A DNA stretch of 64,000 nucleotides from Nonomuraea indica (GCF_002850745.1 NZ_KZ559471.1:225091-289090); one strand, 5' to 3'; shown: positions 24,425 to 34,395, numbered from the stretch's first letter. Numbers and translations: made by a program. Notes: generated by a model not told the origin, from the letters alone.

Positions 24425-25786
24425 TCACCGCCGGTGGTCCTCGGCGCGGAGCCGGTTCAGCGCGATCCGCTTGCCCAGGCCGGCCAGTGACTCATCCGCC
24501 ATCAGCGCGGCCAGCGACGGCGCGTCCGCGTCCACCCGCTCCAGCACCTCACGATGGCCGCCGTTGAACCGGCTCCACGCCCGCACCACCTCCGGCATGG
24601 CGGCGACGGCCTCCTCCGACAGGATGGCCTCCCGCGGCAGCCACGCCGTGAGGAACTGGGACACCCTCGCAGGACTCCACCACAACGGACGATCCCCTAC
24701 GAACTCGACGAGTTTCTCGAACGCCTCCGCCGCTCCCGGCAGGTCGGGCAACTCCCGGAAGCTGGAGACCGTGCCATCCGGCGCGGACCGCACGGCATGC
24801 GGCACGGCAAGCGCCCGGCCCAGCGCGAACGGCCGCACCGACGGAAACGTGTCGGCGACCATCGCACCCATGACGCGTTCGGTCAGCTCGAACGCGTCGA
24901 GCATCCGCCCGGCCACCACGCCCGGCTCGGCGGGCTCGAGCCGCAGGTCGTCCAGGAATCTCGGCTCATCGACCAGCGCGTCCACCGCCAGGCCGCCGTT
25001 GACCTGGTCGATGCCCACGACGAGGACGTGCGGCTCCTTGCCGTTGGGGTAGCCGAAGCGCAACGCGGCGAGAGTCTGCAGCCCGTAGCGGTCGGCCTTG
25101 CCGTACCTGGCCCCCTCGCACGTCACCCGGCCCATGCGAGCCACCCACTCGGGTGACGCCCGCACCGCCGCCCGCCCCGCCTCGATCCACGCGACGACGT
25201 CCGCGGCCGTGCCCACCCGACCAGCGGCGGCCGGCACCTCCCCTGCTTCCGCCCCGACCCCGCCGCCTCCCGCCAGGGCACCCGCCTCGACCGTGAAACC
25301 GCCACCCGCGGCGTCCTCGTCCAGGCCGCCGGCGTCCACCGCGGTATCGCCACCTGCGGCACCCTCGTCCGGCCCGCCGGCTTTCACCGTGGGACCGCCA
25401 CCTGCGGCGCTCGCGCGCGGAGCGCCGGCCTTCGCCGCGGATGGCTCGGCCGCGTCGTCGAGTCCCGCGTCGTCGAGTCCCGCGTCGCCGAAGTGCCCGC
25501 CATCCTCCGGACGACCGTCGCCGGCCTTTCGGCCCGCGTCTTCGCCGGGACGTCCACCGGAGCCGTACCGCGCGAGGGGAGCACCGTCCACGCCGAGCAG
25601 GGCGGCAAGGGTCAGCCGCGCCTCCGCCGTGTCCGTGGCGATGAGCTCGCGGACGAACTCGGCCGCGCCGCCCTGCTCCAACCCCGCGGCGAGTCCGGCC
25701 GCCCAGAGCTCGGTGCGCAGCGGTGAACGCCACCTGAGCAGGTCACGGGCCTGTGCGATCGCCATGGTAAACGTCGAAGTGCTCAC
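24425..25786 (-). CDS. Hypothetical protein with low-complexity linker
   Basis: A protein of about 453 residues that I do not recognise. The N-terminal 85 residues are helical (AIAQARDLLRWRSPLRTELW). Residues about 85-185 form a Gly/Ala/Asp-rich linker with imperfect repeats (AAGGG, DDAGLDDA). The C-terminal 250 residues look globular: HVLVVGIDQVNGGLAVDALV, then helices ending WLPREAILSEEAVAAMPEVV. There is no signal peptide or membrane helix. The start is uncertain: the GTG at 25786 directly follows GGAGG. Confidence 0.6.
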   Translation of the reverse strand: MSTSTFTMAIAQARDLLRWRSPLRTELWAAGLAAGLEQGGAAEFVRELIATDTAEARLTLAALLGVDGAPLARYGSGGRPGEDAGRKAGDGRPEDGGHFGDAGLDDAGLDDAAEPSAAKAGAPRASAAGGGPTVKAGGPDEGAAGGDTAVDAGGLDEDAAGGGFTVEAGALAGGGGVGAEAGEVPAAAGRVGTAADVVAWIEAGRAAVRASPEWVARMGRVTCEGARYGKADRYGLQTLAALRFGYPNGKEPHVLVVGIDQVNGGLAVDALVDEPRFLDDLRLEPAEPGVVAGRMLDAFELTERVMGAMVADTFPSVRPFALGRALAVPHAVRSAPDGTVSSFRELPDLPGAAEAFEKLVEFVGDRPLWWSPARVSQFLTAWLPREAILSEEAVAAMPEVVRAWSRFNGGHREVLERVDADAPSLAALMADESLAGLGKRIALNRLRAEDHRR

Positions 25787-25891
25787 CCTCCGACCGTATC
25801 GCTCGCGGCACCCCGCCACGGTCCTGGTGCGACGCGGCCTCGGGCCGCCCGGAAAGGGCTGCGCGAGGCCGCGTGAGGTGGCCGCCGGAGG

Positions 25892-28369
25892 TCAGCGGGT
25901 GTTGCCGGGGTCGGCCAGGCCCGCCTTGCGAAGGGCTTCGGCCATGGCGCCCGAAGGGGCGGGGCGGTCCTGACGCTGGCCGCCGCGCTGGCCGCCCTGA
26001 CCGGTGCCGCGCTGCCCGCCGGTGCCGCGGCCACGCTGGCCGTTGTCGCCGCCGCGCTGCCCGCCGTCGCCCCGGCCGCGCTGGCCCGCGTCGCCGTGGC
26101 CGCGCTGGGCGCCCTGCCCGGTGCCGCCGTCGCCCCGGGCGCCGTCGCCGCGGCTTCGCTGGGCGTTGTCGCGGCCCTGGCGGGGGCCGCCGCCGCGCTG
26201 GCCGCGCCCGTCGGCGGAGGACTGGGCCGCCTCGTCGTCCAGGCGCAGGGTCAGGGAGATGCGCTTGCGCGGGATGTCCACGTCGAGAACCTTGACCCGG
26301 ACGATGTCGCCCGGCTTCACCACGTCGCGCGGGTCCTTGACGAAGGTGCGCGACATGGCGGAGACGTGAACCAGACCGTCCTGGTGAACGCCGACGTCCA
26401 CGAACGCGCCGAACGCCGCTACGTTGGTGACCACGCCTTCGAGGATCATCCCGGACGCCAGGTCGGAGATCTTCTCGACGCCCTCCTTGAAGGTGGCGGT
26501 CTTGAAGGCCGGCCGCGGGTCGCGTCCGGGCTTCTCGAGCTCGCGGAGGATGTCGGTGACCGTCGGCAGGCCGAACGTGTCGTCGGTGAACTCCTGCGGC
26601 TTGATGGAGCGCAGCACCGCCGTGTTGCCGATCAACATCTTGAGGTCGGTCCGGACCGAGCCGAGGATGCGCCGGACCACCGGATAGGCCTCGGGGTGCA
26701 CACTGGACGCGTCGAGCGGGTCGTCGCCGTCGCGGATGCGCAGGAAACCCGCGCACTGCTCGAACGCCTTCGGCCCCAGCCGGGACACCTCCTTGAGCGC
26801 GGTGCGGGTCCGGAACGGGCCGTTGGAGTCGCGGTGCCGCACGATGCTCTCCGCCAGCGTGGCGCCGATGCCGGACACGCGCGTGAGCAGCGGCGCGGAT
26901 GCGGTGTTGACGTCGACGCCGACGGCGTTGACGCAGTCCTCCACCACCGCGTCGAGCGAGCGGGACAGCTTGGTCTCGGCCAGGTCGTGCTGGTACTGGC
27001 CGACGCCGATGGACTTGGGATCGATCTTGACCAGCTCGGCCAGCGGGTCCTGCAGCCGGCGGGCGATCGACACCGCACCCCGCAGGGACACGTCCAGCTC
27101 GGGAAGCTCCTGGGAGGCGTACGCGGAGGCGGAGTAGACCGACGCGCCGGCTTCCGAGACCACGATCTTGGTGAGTGACGGCATGTGCTTGACCAGCTCA
27201 CCCGCCAGCTTGTCGGTCTCGCGGGAGGCGGTGCCGTTGCCGATCGCGATCAGCTCGACGCCGTGCTTCTGCGCCAGGGCGCCGAGCACCGCCAGCGACT
27301 GGTCCCACTGCCGCTTGGGCTCGTGCGGGTAGATGGTGGCCGTGTCGACCACCTTGCCCGTGGCGTCGACGACGGCCACCTTCACGCCGGTGCGCAGGCC
27401 GGGGTCGAGCCCCATGGTGACGCGCGTGCCCGCCGGGGCGGCCAGCAGCAGGTCGCGGAGGTTGGCGGCGAACACCCGCACCGCCTCGTCCTCCGCCGCC
27501 TGCCACAGCCGCATCCGAAGGTCGATGCCCAGGTGGACGAGGATGCGCGTGCGCCAGGCCCAGCGGACCGTCTCACTCAGCCAGCGGTCGGCCGGCCGGC
27601 CCTGGTCGGAGACGCCGAACCGGGAGGCGATGCGCATCTCGTAGTCGGGGCTGTCGTCCGGCTCGAGCGTGACGCTGAGGATCTCCTCCTTCTCGCCCCG
27701 GAACATCGCCAGGATCCGGTGCGAGGGCAGCTTGGTGAACGGCTCGGCGAAGTCGAAGTAGTCGGAGAACTTCGCGCCGGCCTCCTCCTTGCCCTCGCGG
27801 ACCTTGGCGACCAGCCGCCCGCGCTCCCACAGCTGCTCGCGCAGCCCGCCGATCAGGTCGGCGTCCTCGGCGAACCGCTCGATGAGGATCGCCCTGGCCC
27901 CCTCCAGCGCCGCCCCGGCGTCGGCGACCCCCTCGGTGACGAACCCCTCCGCCTCCGCGGCCGGGTCCAGCGTCGGGTCGGCGAGCAGCCGGTCGGCGAG
28001 CGGCTCGAGGCCGAGCTCGCGGGCGATCTGCGCCTTGGTGCGCCGCTTGGGCTTGTAGGGCAGGTAGATGTCCTCGAGGCGGGCCTTGGTCTCGGCCGCC
28101 ATGATCTGGGCGCGCAGCTCGTCGTCGAGCTTGCCCTGGGACTCGATCGACTCCAGGATCGCCGAGCGGCGCTCCTCGAGCTCGCGAAGGTAGCGCAGCC
28201 TCTCCTCGAGTGTGCGCAGCTGCGCGTCGTCGAGGGCTCCGGTGGCCTCCTTGCGGTATCGGGCGATGAACGGCACCGTGGCGCCGCCGTCGAGCAGCTC
28301 GATGGCCGCGAGCACCTGCCCGTCGCGTACGCCGAGCTCCGCGGCGATCCGCTGGTGAATAGAGAGCAC
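25892..28369 (-). CDS. tex: Tex-family RNA-binding transcription accessory protein with RGG tail
   Basis: An 825-residue Tex (Spt6-like) protein. The N-terminal helical region starts [20 protein letters not shown], the YqgF/RNase H-like domain contains [20 protein letters not shown] (about 320), the helix-hairpin-helix contains [20 protein letters not shown] (about 490), and an S1 domain ([20 protein letters not shown], about 635-710) follows. The last ~95 residues are almost entirely R/G/Q/D repeats (QRGGG, RGDGG). Tex binds RNA and aids transcription. The GTG at 28369 has AAAGG 8 nt upstream. Confidence 0.95.
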   Translation of the reverse strand: MLSIHQRIAAELGVRDGQVLAAIELLDGGATVPFIARYRKEATGALDDAQLRTLEERLRYLRELEERRSAILESIESQGKLDDELRAQIMAAETKARLEDIYLPYKPKRRTKAQIARELGLEPLADRLLADPTLDPAAEAEGFVTEGVADAGAALEGARAILIERFAEDADLIGGLREQLWERGRLVAKVREGKEEAGAKFSDYFDFAEPFTKLPSHRILAMFRGEKEEILSVTLEPDDSPDYEMRIASRFGVSDQGRPADRWLSETVRWAWRTRILVHLGIDLRMRLWQAAEDEAVRVFAANLRDLLLAAPAGTRVTMGLDPGLRTGVKVAVVDATGKVVDTATIYPHEPKRQWDQSLAVLGALAQKHGVELIAIGNGTASRETDKLAGELVKHMPSLTKIVVSEAGASVYSASAYASQELPELDVSLRGAVSIARRLQDPLAELVKIDPKSIGVGQYQHDLAETKLSRSLDAVVEDCVNAVGVDVNTASAPLLTRVSGIGATLAESIVRHRDSNGPFRTRTALKEVSRLGPKAFEQCAGFLRIRDGDDPLDASSVHPEAYPVVRRILGSVRTDLKMLIGNTAVLRSIKPQEFTDDTFGLPTVTDILRELEKPGRDPRPAFKTATFKEGVEKISDLASGMILEGVVTNVAAFGAFVDVGVHQDGLVHVSAMSRTFVKDPRDVVKPGDIVRVKVLDVDIPRKRISLTLRLDDEAAQSSADGRGQRGGGPRQGRDNAQRSRGDGARGDGGTGQGAQRGHGDAGQRGRGDGGQRGGDNGQRGRGTGGQRGTGQGGQRGGQRQDRPAPSGAMAEALRKAGLADPGNTR

Positions 28370-28396
28370 TTGCCTGCCTTTCGATGGTCCCGCCGG

Positions 28397-28513
28397 TCAA
28401 TTGTGCAGGACCGAGCCGTTCTTCATGACCAGAGTCCGCGACGGGTGAACGCGCTTCCCCGCGGCGGGCCCGACACCGCGGACGGGGCGGGTGCGGGCGG
28501 GAGCGTCGCTCAT
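28397..28513 (-). CDS. 38-residue leaderless small protein upstream of tex (candidate)
   Basis: A short reading frame ending 27 nt before the tex start. It encodes a basic peptide ending RTLVMKNGSVLHN. The minus strand has TAGGGT (28526-28521) exactly 7 nt before the ATG at 28513, the leaderless spacing seen at other genes in this window. It could be a small protein or a leader peptide whose translation affects tex. It has no transmembrane segment and no recognised family. Confidence 0.4.
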   Translation of the reverse strand: MSDAPARTRPVRGVGPAAGKRVHPSRTLVMKNGSVLHN

Positions 28514-28646
28514 GCCGAGAACCCTAGAGCCAGGCACCGACGATTTCCGGCCCCCGACCGGGCTCGACCGGGGTTTCTTCGCCTGCCCGGATGCCCCCGG
28601 CAGCACTATCAGGGCACATGTCCTGCAATGCTCCCGGGCGGGAGGG

Positions 28647-29081
28647 TCAGATGTCGTCGAGGTGCGAGACGTTCGCCCGGTCGGCCTCGTCCGTGCTCGG
28701 CCGGCCGGCCAGCCAGGCGTCGAGGATCTCGTCGAGCAGCACGTCGGAGGTGAGCCGCAGGCTGAGCGCAAGGACGTTCGCGTCGTTCCACCGGCGCGCG
28801 CCGTCGGCGGTGTAGGCGTCGACGCACAGGGCGGCCCGCACCCCGGGCACCTTGTTGGCCGCGATGGACGCGCCGGTGCCGGTCCAGCAGCACACCACGG
28901 CCTGGTCGGCCCTGCCCTCGCTCACATCACGCGCCGCCGCCTCCGAGGCCCATGCCCAGTCGTCGCGCTCCCCGTCGTTCAGCGCGCCGTGCGTGATCAC
29001 CTGGTGCCCCCGGTCGCGCAGCCCCGCGACGACCCGCCGGGCCACCCCGTCGAGGCTGTCGGCTGCAACGGCGATTCTCAT
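28647..29081 (-). CDS. RpiB/LacAB-family sugar-phosphate isomerase
   Basis: A 144-residue protein of the ribose-5-phosphate isomerase B family, which interconverts aldose- and ketose-phosphates. The start RIAVAADSLDGVARRVVAGL is the family N-terminus, and CCWTGTGASIAANKVPGVRA with DANVLALSLRL forms the active-site loops. The usual GTGIG reads GTGAS, and the Cys pair before it may include the catalytic residue. Several actinobacterial members of this branch act on other sugar phosphates, so RpiB activity is not certain. Confidence 0.85.
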   Translation of the reverse strand: MRIAVAADSLDGVARRVVAGLRDRGHQVITHGALNDGERDDWAWASEAAARDVSEGRADQAVVCCWTGTGASIAANKVPGVRAALCVDAYTADGARRWNDANVLALSLRLTSDVLLDEILDAWLAGRPSTDEADRANVSHLDDI

Positions 29082-29124
29082 GTTCCACGTCTACCAGGAA
29101 CGGCGCGGCCGCGTCCTGCCGTGG

Positions 29125-29616
29125 TCACGGGTGGGGTGCGTCCTGGGGCGGCAGGCAGGGGGAGGTGGCGGCGAGGTAGAGATTGTCACCCTCGGCCCAC
29201 GCCAGGGCGAGGACGAAACCGTCCGGGTTGCTGGTACCGGTGATGCTGGGGTGACCCGTTTCGAAGCCGCCGGTGGACGTTATCGCGTGTCCTTGTGCCT
29301 CCCAGTGGTCGTGCACCTGCCGAGCGGCTGTGACGATGCCCTCGCCGGGAAGGCCCCGAAGCCAATATTTGCGATTGATGGAGAAACGCTCTGGTATGCC
29401 GTCTTCGGACCAAGCGCACGGGTTGGGCGGAGTCGAATAAGGAATGAGCTCGAGCTCTGCCGGTGGTGTCAGGGCCGCGGCCGTCTGGCGGATGAGTCGT
29501 TCGACCCGTTCGAGGGCTTGGACATGGGTGACGGTCTCTTGCGTCGGTTGTTCGGGCATGCAGGCGCTCACGGTCATGATCAGGGCAATGGTGCGTGCGA
29601 ATCTAGTGAGAGGCAT
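29125..29616 (-). CDS. Small lipoprotein of unknown function
   Basis: A 163-residue exported lipoprotein with signal peptide TRFARTIALIMTVSAC; the lipobox VSAC puts the lipidated Cys near residue 19. The mature part is soluble, with NPCAWSEDGIPERFSINRKY and a later Cys that may pair by a disulphide. No family recognised. Local GC is lower than in the neighbours. It overlaps the 3' end of the upstream DUF1023 hydrolase gene by 14 bp, so the two are probably co-translated and may act together at the cell surface. Confidence 0.75.
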   Translation of the reverse strand: MPLTRFARTIALIMTVSACMPEQPTQETVTHVQALERVERLIRQTAAALTPPAELELIPYSTPPNPCAWSEDGIPERFSINRKYWLRGLPGEGIVTAARQVHDHWEAQGHAITSTGGFETGHPSITGTSNPDGFVLALAWAEGDNLYLAATSPCLPPQDAPHP

Positions 29617-31519
29617 TGCCGATATTTTCGTTCTGGCCGAATTGTGGCATGAGGAGTTGTGGCAGAGGTGACAAGGCGGGCGGGTTTTCCAGCTCCTGAT
29701 ATTGCTCGTTGACTATACGGCCGAGATTGCGGAGCGAGGCGGAATCGACATCCCAGTACGACGAGTGGGCGTTCTGGAGGAGGTTGCGGCCTACGGGGAA
29801 GGGGCGGGCGCCGAAGGTGGGGCTGCCGGGGTCGCGGCCGAAGTGGCCGAGCTTGGCGACCGGGTCGTTGCGGTCCTCGCCGACCCAGACGCGGTCGGCG
29901 GGCAGGCCGAGGTCCTTGGCGTGGTCGACACCGACGCCGGGGCTGCCCACGAAGACGAGCTCGTCCGCCAGGCGGCCCGGGCGCAGGAGGGCGGCCTGGC
30001 CGGTGACGAGGGAGCCGTAGCTGTGGCCGAGGACGACGTGCCTGCCCGGTCCGGTGCGGGCGGCGGCGAGGCCGTCGGCGAAGGCGGCGAGCTCGGTGGC
30101 GCCGCGCCGGGCCGGGGCGTCGCCGATGACGGAGGCGCCCGGGGTGAGGGTGCCGGAGATCTGGGGCGGGTCGTAGCCGAGCCAGGCGATGGAGGCGATG
30201 GTGCGCGAGCCGGCCGTGGCCTGGGCCTGCTGCCACAGGACGCGGGCGCGGTCGATGTCGCCGGCGAAGGCGCTCAGGCGGGTGTTCAGGCCGGGCACGT
30301 AGGTGACGGTGACGGCGGCCGTGTCGGGGTCGCCCCAGGAGACGGCGAGCCGGCCGGTGCCGGTGAGGTCGAAGGAGAGCAGGTAGGCCGGGGGATGGCC
30401 GGACACGCCTCCGAGGGCGAGGGCGCGTTCGATCATGGCGATGTTCCTGAGGAGGCGGACCGCCTCGTCCTGGGCGAGCAGTGCCGCGGGCACCGCCAGG
30501 TGACGCAGGTCGGCGGTGATGGAGGCGAGCGCGCCGGGGCCGTACAGGCGCGACAGCTCGGCGGTGAGCCGGGCCTTCTCGGTGGCGAGCAGGTGGCGGT
30601 TGGCCTGGTCGCGCACGGCGGCGGGCAGGCCGTTGAGCGCGCCGAAGCCCGGCAGGGTGACGAGGCGCCGCCGGACGCCGTCGGGCAGGCGCCGCCACCA
30701 GGAGGCGACCTGGGCGGGCACGGCGGCGTCGCGCAGGGCGAGGAACTGGGCGAGGGCCGCCTGGTCGCCCGTGGCCAGGCGGGCCAGGAGGGCGTCGCGG
30801 GAGACCGCGTACGTGCCGAAGAGGTCGTGGGCGGCCACCCCGGCGGGGATCCAGCGGGCCGAGCCCCGGATGCGGGCCAGGCGGCGGCGCAGATCGGGGC
30901 ACTGGGCGGCGGTCCACTCGGCGGCGCGCAGGACGGTCCAGGCGGGGGAGAGCGGCAGGCCGAGCGCCGCCAGTTCGGCGCGCAGCCGGTGGCCGGCCGT
31001 GCCGAGCCGGTCGGCGGCGGCTTCGAGGGCGGCGATCAGGGCCGTCATGGCGCCGGTGTCGATGCCGCGGAAGGGACCGTGGGTGGCCGGGGCCGTCGGC
31101 ACCTGGGTGGACGTGGACGGGGGCGGGGGCGGCGGGGCGCCCAGGCGGGCCGCCGCCTGCGCGAGGGAGGCCAGGGCCAGGGCGAGCGCCGACTGCAGGG
31201 AGCCTCGATGGGTGGCCAGCCCGGCCGCGAAGTGCGGCGCGCCGCCGCCGACCCAGGCGTGCGCCACCATGAGCCGGGTCGGGGTGTCGAGGTCGGTGTG
31301 GTGCTCGGCGGCGAGCAGGGCGACCCTGCGGAAAGCCTCGCCGGCGGACGGCGCTCGCATGGAGGTCTCGCCTGCAGGGGACGCCGTCACAGGCGTCCCG
31401 CCCGCCGGCGACGCCACGTCCCGCCGCCCCGGTGCCGTCGGTATGTTCCGCCGTCCCCGTGCCGTCGGCACGTCCTCCCGTCCAGGTGCCGTCGGTACGC
31501 CCCGCCGTCCAGGTGCCAT
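29603..31519 (-). CDS. DUF1023 alpha/beta-hydrolase
   Basis: A protein of up to 638 residues. The C-terminal part is a DUF1023 alpha/beta-hydrolase: GRHVVLGHSYGSLVTGQAAL contains the nucleophile elbow GHSYG, followed by LVFVGSPGVGVDHAKDLGLP and a late NAHSSYWD with the catalytic His. The preceding ~250 residues are helical and resemble the WXG100-like N-termini of such proteins. The annotated first 60 residues are four 9-residue repeats (APGRRDVPT type), so the real start may be internal, for example ATG 31360 or near MVAHAWVGGG. It could act on lipids or esters; the substrate is unknown. Confidence 0.8.
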   Translation of the reverse strand: MAPGRRGVPTAPGREDVPTARGRRNIPTAPGRRDVASPAGGTPVTASPAGETSMRAPSAGEAFRRVALLAAEHHTDLDTPTRLMVAHAWVGGGAPHFAAGLATHRGSLQSALALALASLAQAAARLGAPPPPPPSTSTQVPTAPATHGPFRGIDTGAMTALIAALEAAADRLGTAGHRLRAELAALGLPLSPAWTVLRAAEWTAAQCPDLRRRLARIRGSARWIPAGVAAHDLFGTYAVSRDALLARLATGDQAALAQFLALRDAAVPAQVASWWRRLPDGVRRRLVTLPGFGALNGLPAAVRDQANRHLLATEKARLTAELSRLYGPGALASITADLRHLAVPAALLAQDEAVRLLRNIAMIERALALGGVSGHPPAYLLSFDLTGTGRLAVSWGDPDTAAVTVTYVPGLNTRLSAFAGDIDRARVLWQQAQATAGSRTIASIAWLGYDPPQISGTLTPGASVIGDAPARRGATELAAFADGLAAARTGPGRHVVLGHSYGSLVTGQAALLRPGRLADELVFVGSPGVGVDHAKDLGLPADRVWVGEDRNDPVAKLGHFGRDPGSPTFGARPFPVGRNLLQNAHSSYWDVDSASLRNLGRIVNEQYQELENPPALSPLPQLLMPQFGQNENIGNASH

Positions 31520-31521
31520 AG
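31414..31521. repeat. 27-bp tandem repeat, four copies, in frame
   Basis: GTGCCGTCGG recurs at 31432, 31459 and 31486, with a degenerate copy at 31513, an exact 27-bp period. Read on the minus strand it encodes 9-residue repeats at the possible N-terminus of the DUF1023 protein. Confidence 0.8.
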
Positions 31522-31775
31522 GCAGGGCTGTGGGCAGGGCCGGCGGTGAGCCGGCAGGCCGCGCTGACGGCCATGGCGCGCGGGCGTCCGTCCGGCGCGG
31601 CCGGTCTCGTGGGCTCCTGCCGTGCGGGGTGCCTGGTGGAGTTCGGGCATGGCGGGATCAGGGTCTCAGCCTGGGGCGAGATCGTGCGGTGAAACGGGAC
31701 TTCGCGGCGATAAGTCGCTTCGGTCCTCATGCCGACTGGCGAAAGCCGGTGGCATGTGCTTGGTTGTGTCGCCAT

Positions 31776-32837
31776 ATGAAGATTGATTTAGGGGATGTTG
31801 CCGCTCTTGCCCGGGGATGTGCCGTGTTGGGCACCGGGGGCGGAGGAGACGTGCGTACGGGCGCGCTGGCGGCGCGCAGGGCGATCGAGGAGTACGGGGC
31901 GGTGCCGCTCGTCCGGCCACGGGATCTGGCCGCCGACGCGCTGATCGTGCCGCTGTCCGGCATCGGGGCGCCCACCGTCAGCCACGAGATGATCCACGGC
32001 GAGGAGGAGCCACGGCGGATCGCCGAGGAGATCGAACGGATCTTCGGCCGGCCGCCGGACGTGGTCATGTCCTCGGAGATCGGCGGCGCGAACGGCGTGG
32101 CGCCCGTCGCCTGGGCCGCGCAGCTCGGCCTGCCGCTGCTGGACGCCGACGGGATGGGCCGGGCGTTCCCCGAGGTGCAGATGGTCTCGATGTACGTGGC
32201 GGGGCTGCCGGCCGACCTCGTGATCATGGCCGACGTGGCCGGGAACGTGGTGACCATCCGACCGGTGGACGGCCTGTGGTCGGAGCGGCTGGCCCGGGCC
32301 GTGTGCGTCGCGGCCGGCTCGCACGCGCTGATGGCCGACTACGTGCTCACCGCCGGGCGGGCGAGGGGCGCGCTGATCGAGGGGACGGTGTCGCGGGCGC
32401 TGGCCGTCGGGCGGGCCACCGAAGGCCCGGCCCCGCTCCGCGCGTTGCGGGACGAGCTGGGCGCCGTCCAGCTGATCAGCGGCAAGCTGACCGACGTGGA
32501 GCGGCGCACCACCGGCGGGTTCGTCAGGGGCACGGCCACGATCGAGGGCACCGGCGACGACCGGGGCCGGCGGCTCACCCTGGAGCTGCAGAACGAGAAC
32601 CTGGTGGCGGTCGAGGACGGCCGGGTCCGAGCCATGGTGCCCGACCTCATCACCGTGGTCGACACCGAGACCGCCGCCGCGATCCAGACCGAGGCACTGC
32701 GCTACGGCCAGCGGGTCACGGTGCTGGCCTGGCCGTGCGACCCGCTCTGGCGCACGCCGGAGGGGCTCCGTACGGCGGGCCCCCGGGCGTTCGGCTACGA
32801 CCTGGACTACGTGCCCGTCGAGGAGCTGACGAAGTGA
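31776..32837 (+). CDS. DUF917-family protein (S-methyl thiohydantoin desulfurase-like)
   Basis: A 353-residue DUF917 protein. The N-terminus LARGCAVLGTGGGGDVRTGA is the family Gly-rich signature, followed by PTVSHEMIHGEEEPRR and SSEIGGANGVAPVAWAAQLG. DUF917 proteins are nearly always paired with hydantoinase/oxoprolinases and are thought to take part in hydantoin- or thiohydantoin-type ring metabolism. It is the first gene of a seven-gene operon; its stop overlaps the next start as GTGA. The ATG at 31776 has no Shine-Dalgarno sequence. Confidence 0.88.
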   Translation: MKIDLGDVAALARGCAVLGTGGGGDVRTGALAARRAIEEYGAVPLVRPRDLAADALIVPLSGIGAPTVSHEMIHGEEEPRRIAEEIERIFGRPPDVVMSSEIGGANGVAPVAWAAQLGLPLLDADGMGRAFPEVQMVSMYVAGLPADLVIMADVAGNVVTIRPVDGLWSERLARAVCVAAGSHALMADYVLTAGRARGALIEGTVSRALAVGRATEGPAPLRALRDELGAVQLISGKLTDVERRTTGGFVRGTATIEGTGDDRGRRLTLELQNENLVAVEDGRVRAMVPDLITVVDTETAAAIQTEALRYGQRVTVLAWPCDPLWRTPEGLRTAGPRAFGYDLDYVPVEELTK

Positions 32838-34372
32838 TCGAGGAAGCGCTGCGTGTCGGCATCGACGTCGGCGGCACGAACACCGACGCCGTCGTGCTGG
32901 ACGCCGCCGACCGGGTGGTCGCCAAGGCCAAGCGGCCGACCACGCCGGACGTGACCGAGGGCCTGCGGGCCGCGCTGGACGCCGTCCTCGCCGAGGCGGG
33001 CGCCGCGGCGCCGGACGTGAGACGGGTCATGCTCGGCACCACCCACGCCACCAACGCCGTCCTGGAACGCCGCAACCTCGGCCGGGTCGCGGTGCTCCGG
33101 CTCGGCGCGCCCGCCACCACGTCCGTGCCGCCGCTGTGCGGCTGGCCCGCCGACCTGCGCGAGGCCGTCTGCGCCGGGCAGACCGTGGTGGCCGGTGGGC
33201 ACTACGTGGACGGGCGCGAGATCGGCCCGCTCGACCGGGACGCGATCCGCCGCTTCCTGGACGGGGTGGCGGCCGACGCCGTCGCGGTGACCGGCGTGTT
33301 CAGCCCGGCGGACGGCGGCCACGAGCGGGAGGTGGCGGAGCTGGTCGGGCGGGAGTACGGGCTGCCCGTGTCGCTCAGCCACGAGGTCGGCTCGCTCGGG
33401 CTGCTCGAACGCGAGAACGCGACCGTGCTCAACGCCGCCCTGTACGGCGTGGCCGCCCACGTCGTCGAGGCGCTGACCGCGGCGCTGGCCGGGCGCGGGC
33501 TGGCCGCCAGGCCGTACCTCGCCCAGAACGACGGCACGCTCATGACGGTGGAGCACGCGGCGCGGCTGCCGGTGGCGACCATCGGCTCCGGGCCGGCGAA
33601 CTCCCTGCGCGGCGCCGCGTTCCTGTCCGGTGTGGCCGAGGCGATCGTGGCCGACGTGGGCGGGACGTCCACGGACCTCGGCGTGCTGGTGGGCGGGTTC
33701 CCCCGGGAGTCGGCGGCGGCGGTGGAGATCGGCGGCGTGCTGACCAACTTCCGCATGCCGGACATCCTGGCCATCGCGCTGGGCGGCGGCAGCGTGGTCC
33801 GCGAGCACGGCGTGGGGCCCGACTCGGTGGGATACCGGATCACCGAGGAGGCGCTGGTGTTCGGCGGCGGCACGGTGACCATGACCGACGCGGCGGTGGC
33901 CGCCGGCCGCGTCCCTCCGGGCCTGGCGGACCGGCGGGAGGCGCTCCGGCGGGACGACCTGATGCGGGCGGCCGTGGCGCGCGCCGACGAGATGGTCGCC
34001 GACGCCGTGGACCGGATGGCGCTCGGCCGCGGCGACCGGCCGCTGGTCGCGGTCGGCGGCGGGGCGTTCCTGCTGGCGCCGCGGATCCCCGGTGCGAGCC
34101 GCGTCGTCCGCCCCGACCACGCCGAGGTGGCCAACGCCGTGGGCGCCGCCATCGCGCTGGCGAGCGGCAGAGTGGATACGATCTTGCCTGCGGGCGAAAG
34201 CCGGTCAAAGGCGATCGAAAGGGCCAAGGAGGAGGCCGCGGCGCGAGCCGTCGCCGCGGGTGCCGACGCAGCGCAGGTCGAGATCGTCGACCTCGTCGAG
34301 GTGCCGCTGAGCTATCTCTCCGAGCCCGCCGTGCGGGTACACGTCAAGGCCGCCGGACCTCTCGCCCGGTGA
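32834..34372 (+). CDS. Hydantoinase/5-oxoprolinase family ATP-dependent ring-opening enzyme
   Basis: A 512-residue HyuA-type protein. The actin-like ATPase fold is shown by VGIDVGGTNTDAVVLDAADR (phosphate 1), GTTHATNAVLERRNLGRVAV, IVADVGGTSTDLGVLVGGFP (phosphate 2) and a final GGAFLLAPRIPG. It would use ATP to hydrolyse a cyclic amide such as a hydantoin, 5-oxoproline or a related ring. It is shorter than the roughly 680-residue classic HyuA and close to the DUF917-paired clade. The GTG at 32834 is coupled to the DUF917 stop. No HyuB partner is present. Confidence 0.88.
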   Translation: MIEEALRVGIDVGGTNTDAVVLDAADRVVAKAKRPTTPDVTEGLRAALDAVLAEAGAAAPDVRRVMLGTTHATNAVLERRNLGRVAVLRLGAPATTSVPPLCGWPADLREAVCAGQTVVAGGHYVDGREIGPLDRDAIRRFLDGVAADAVAVTGVFSPADGGHEREVAELVGREYGLPVSLSHEVGSLGLLERENATVLNAALYGVAAHVVEALTAALAGRGLAARPYLAQNDGTLMTVEHAARLPVATIGSGPANSLRGAAFLSGVAEAIVADVGGTSTDLGVLVGGFPRESAAAVEIGGVLTNFRMPDILAIALGGGSVVREHGVGPDSVGYRITEEALVFGGGTVTMTDAAVAAGRVPPGLADRREALRRDDLMRAAVARADEMVADAVDRMALGRGDRPLVAVGGGAFLLAPRIPGASRVVRPDHAEVANAVGAAIALASGRVDTILPAGESRSKAIERAKEEAAARAVAAGADAAQVEIVDLVEVPLSYLSEPAVRVHVKAAGPLAR

Positions 34373-34395
34373 CGACATCGAAAGGACCCTCATCC

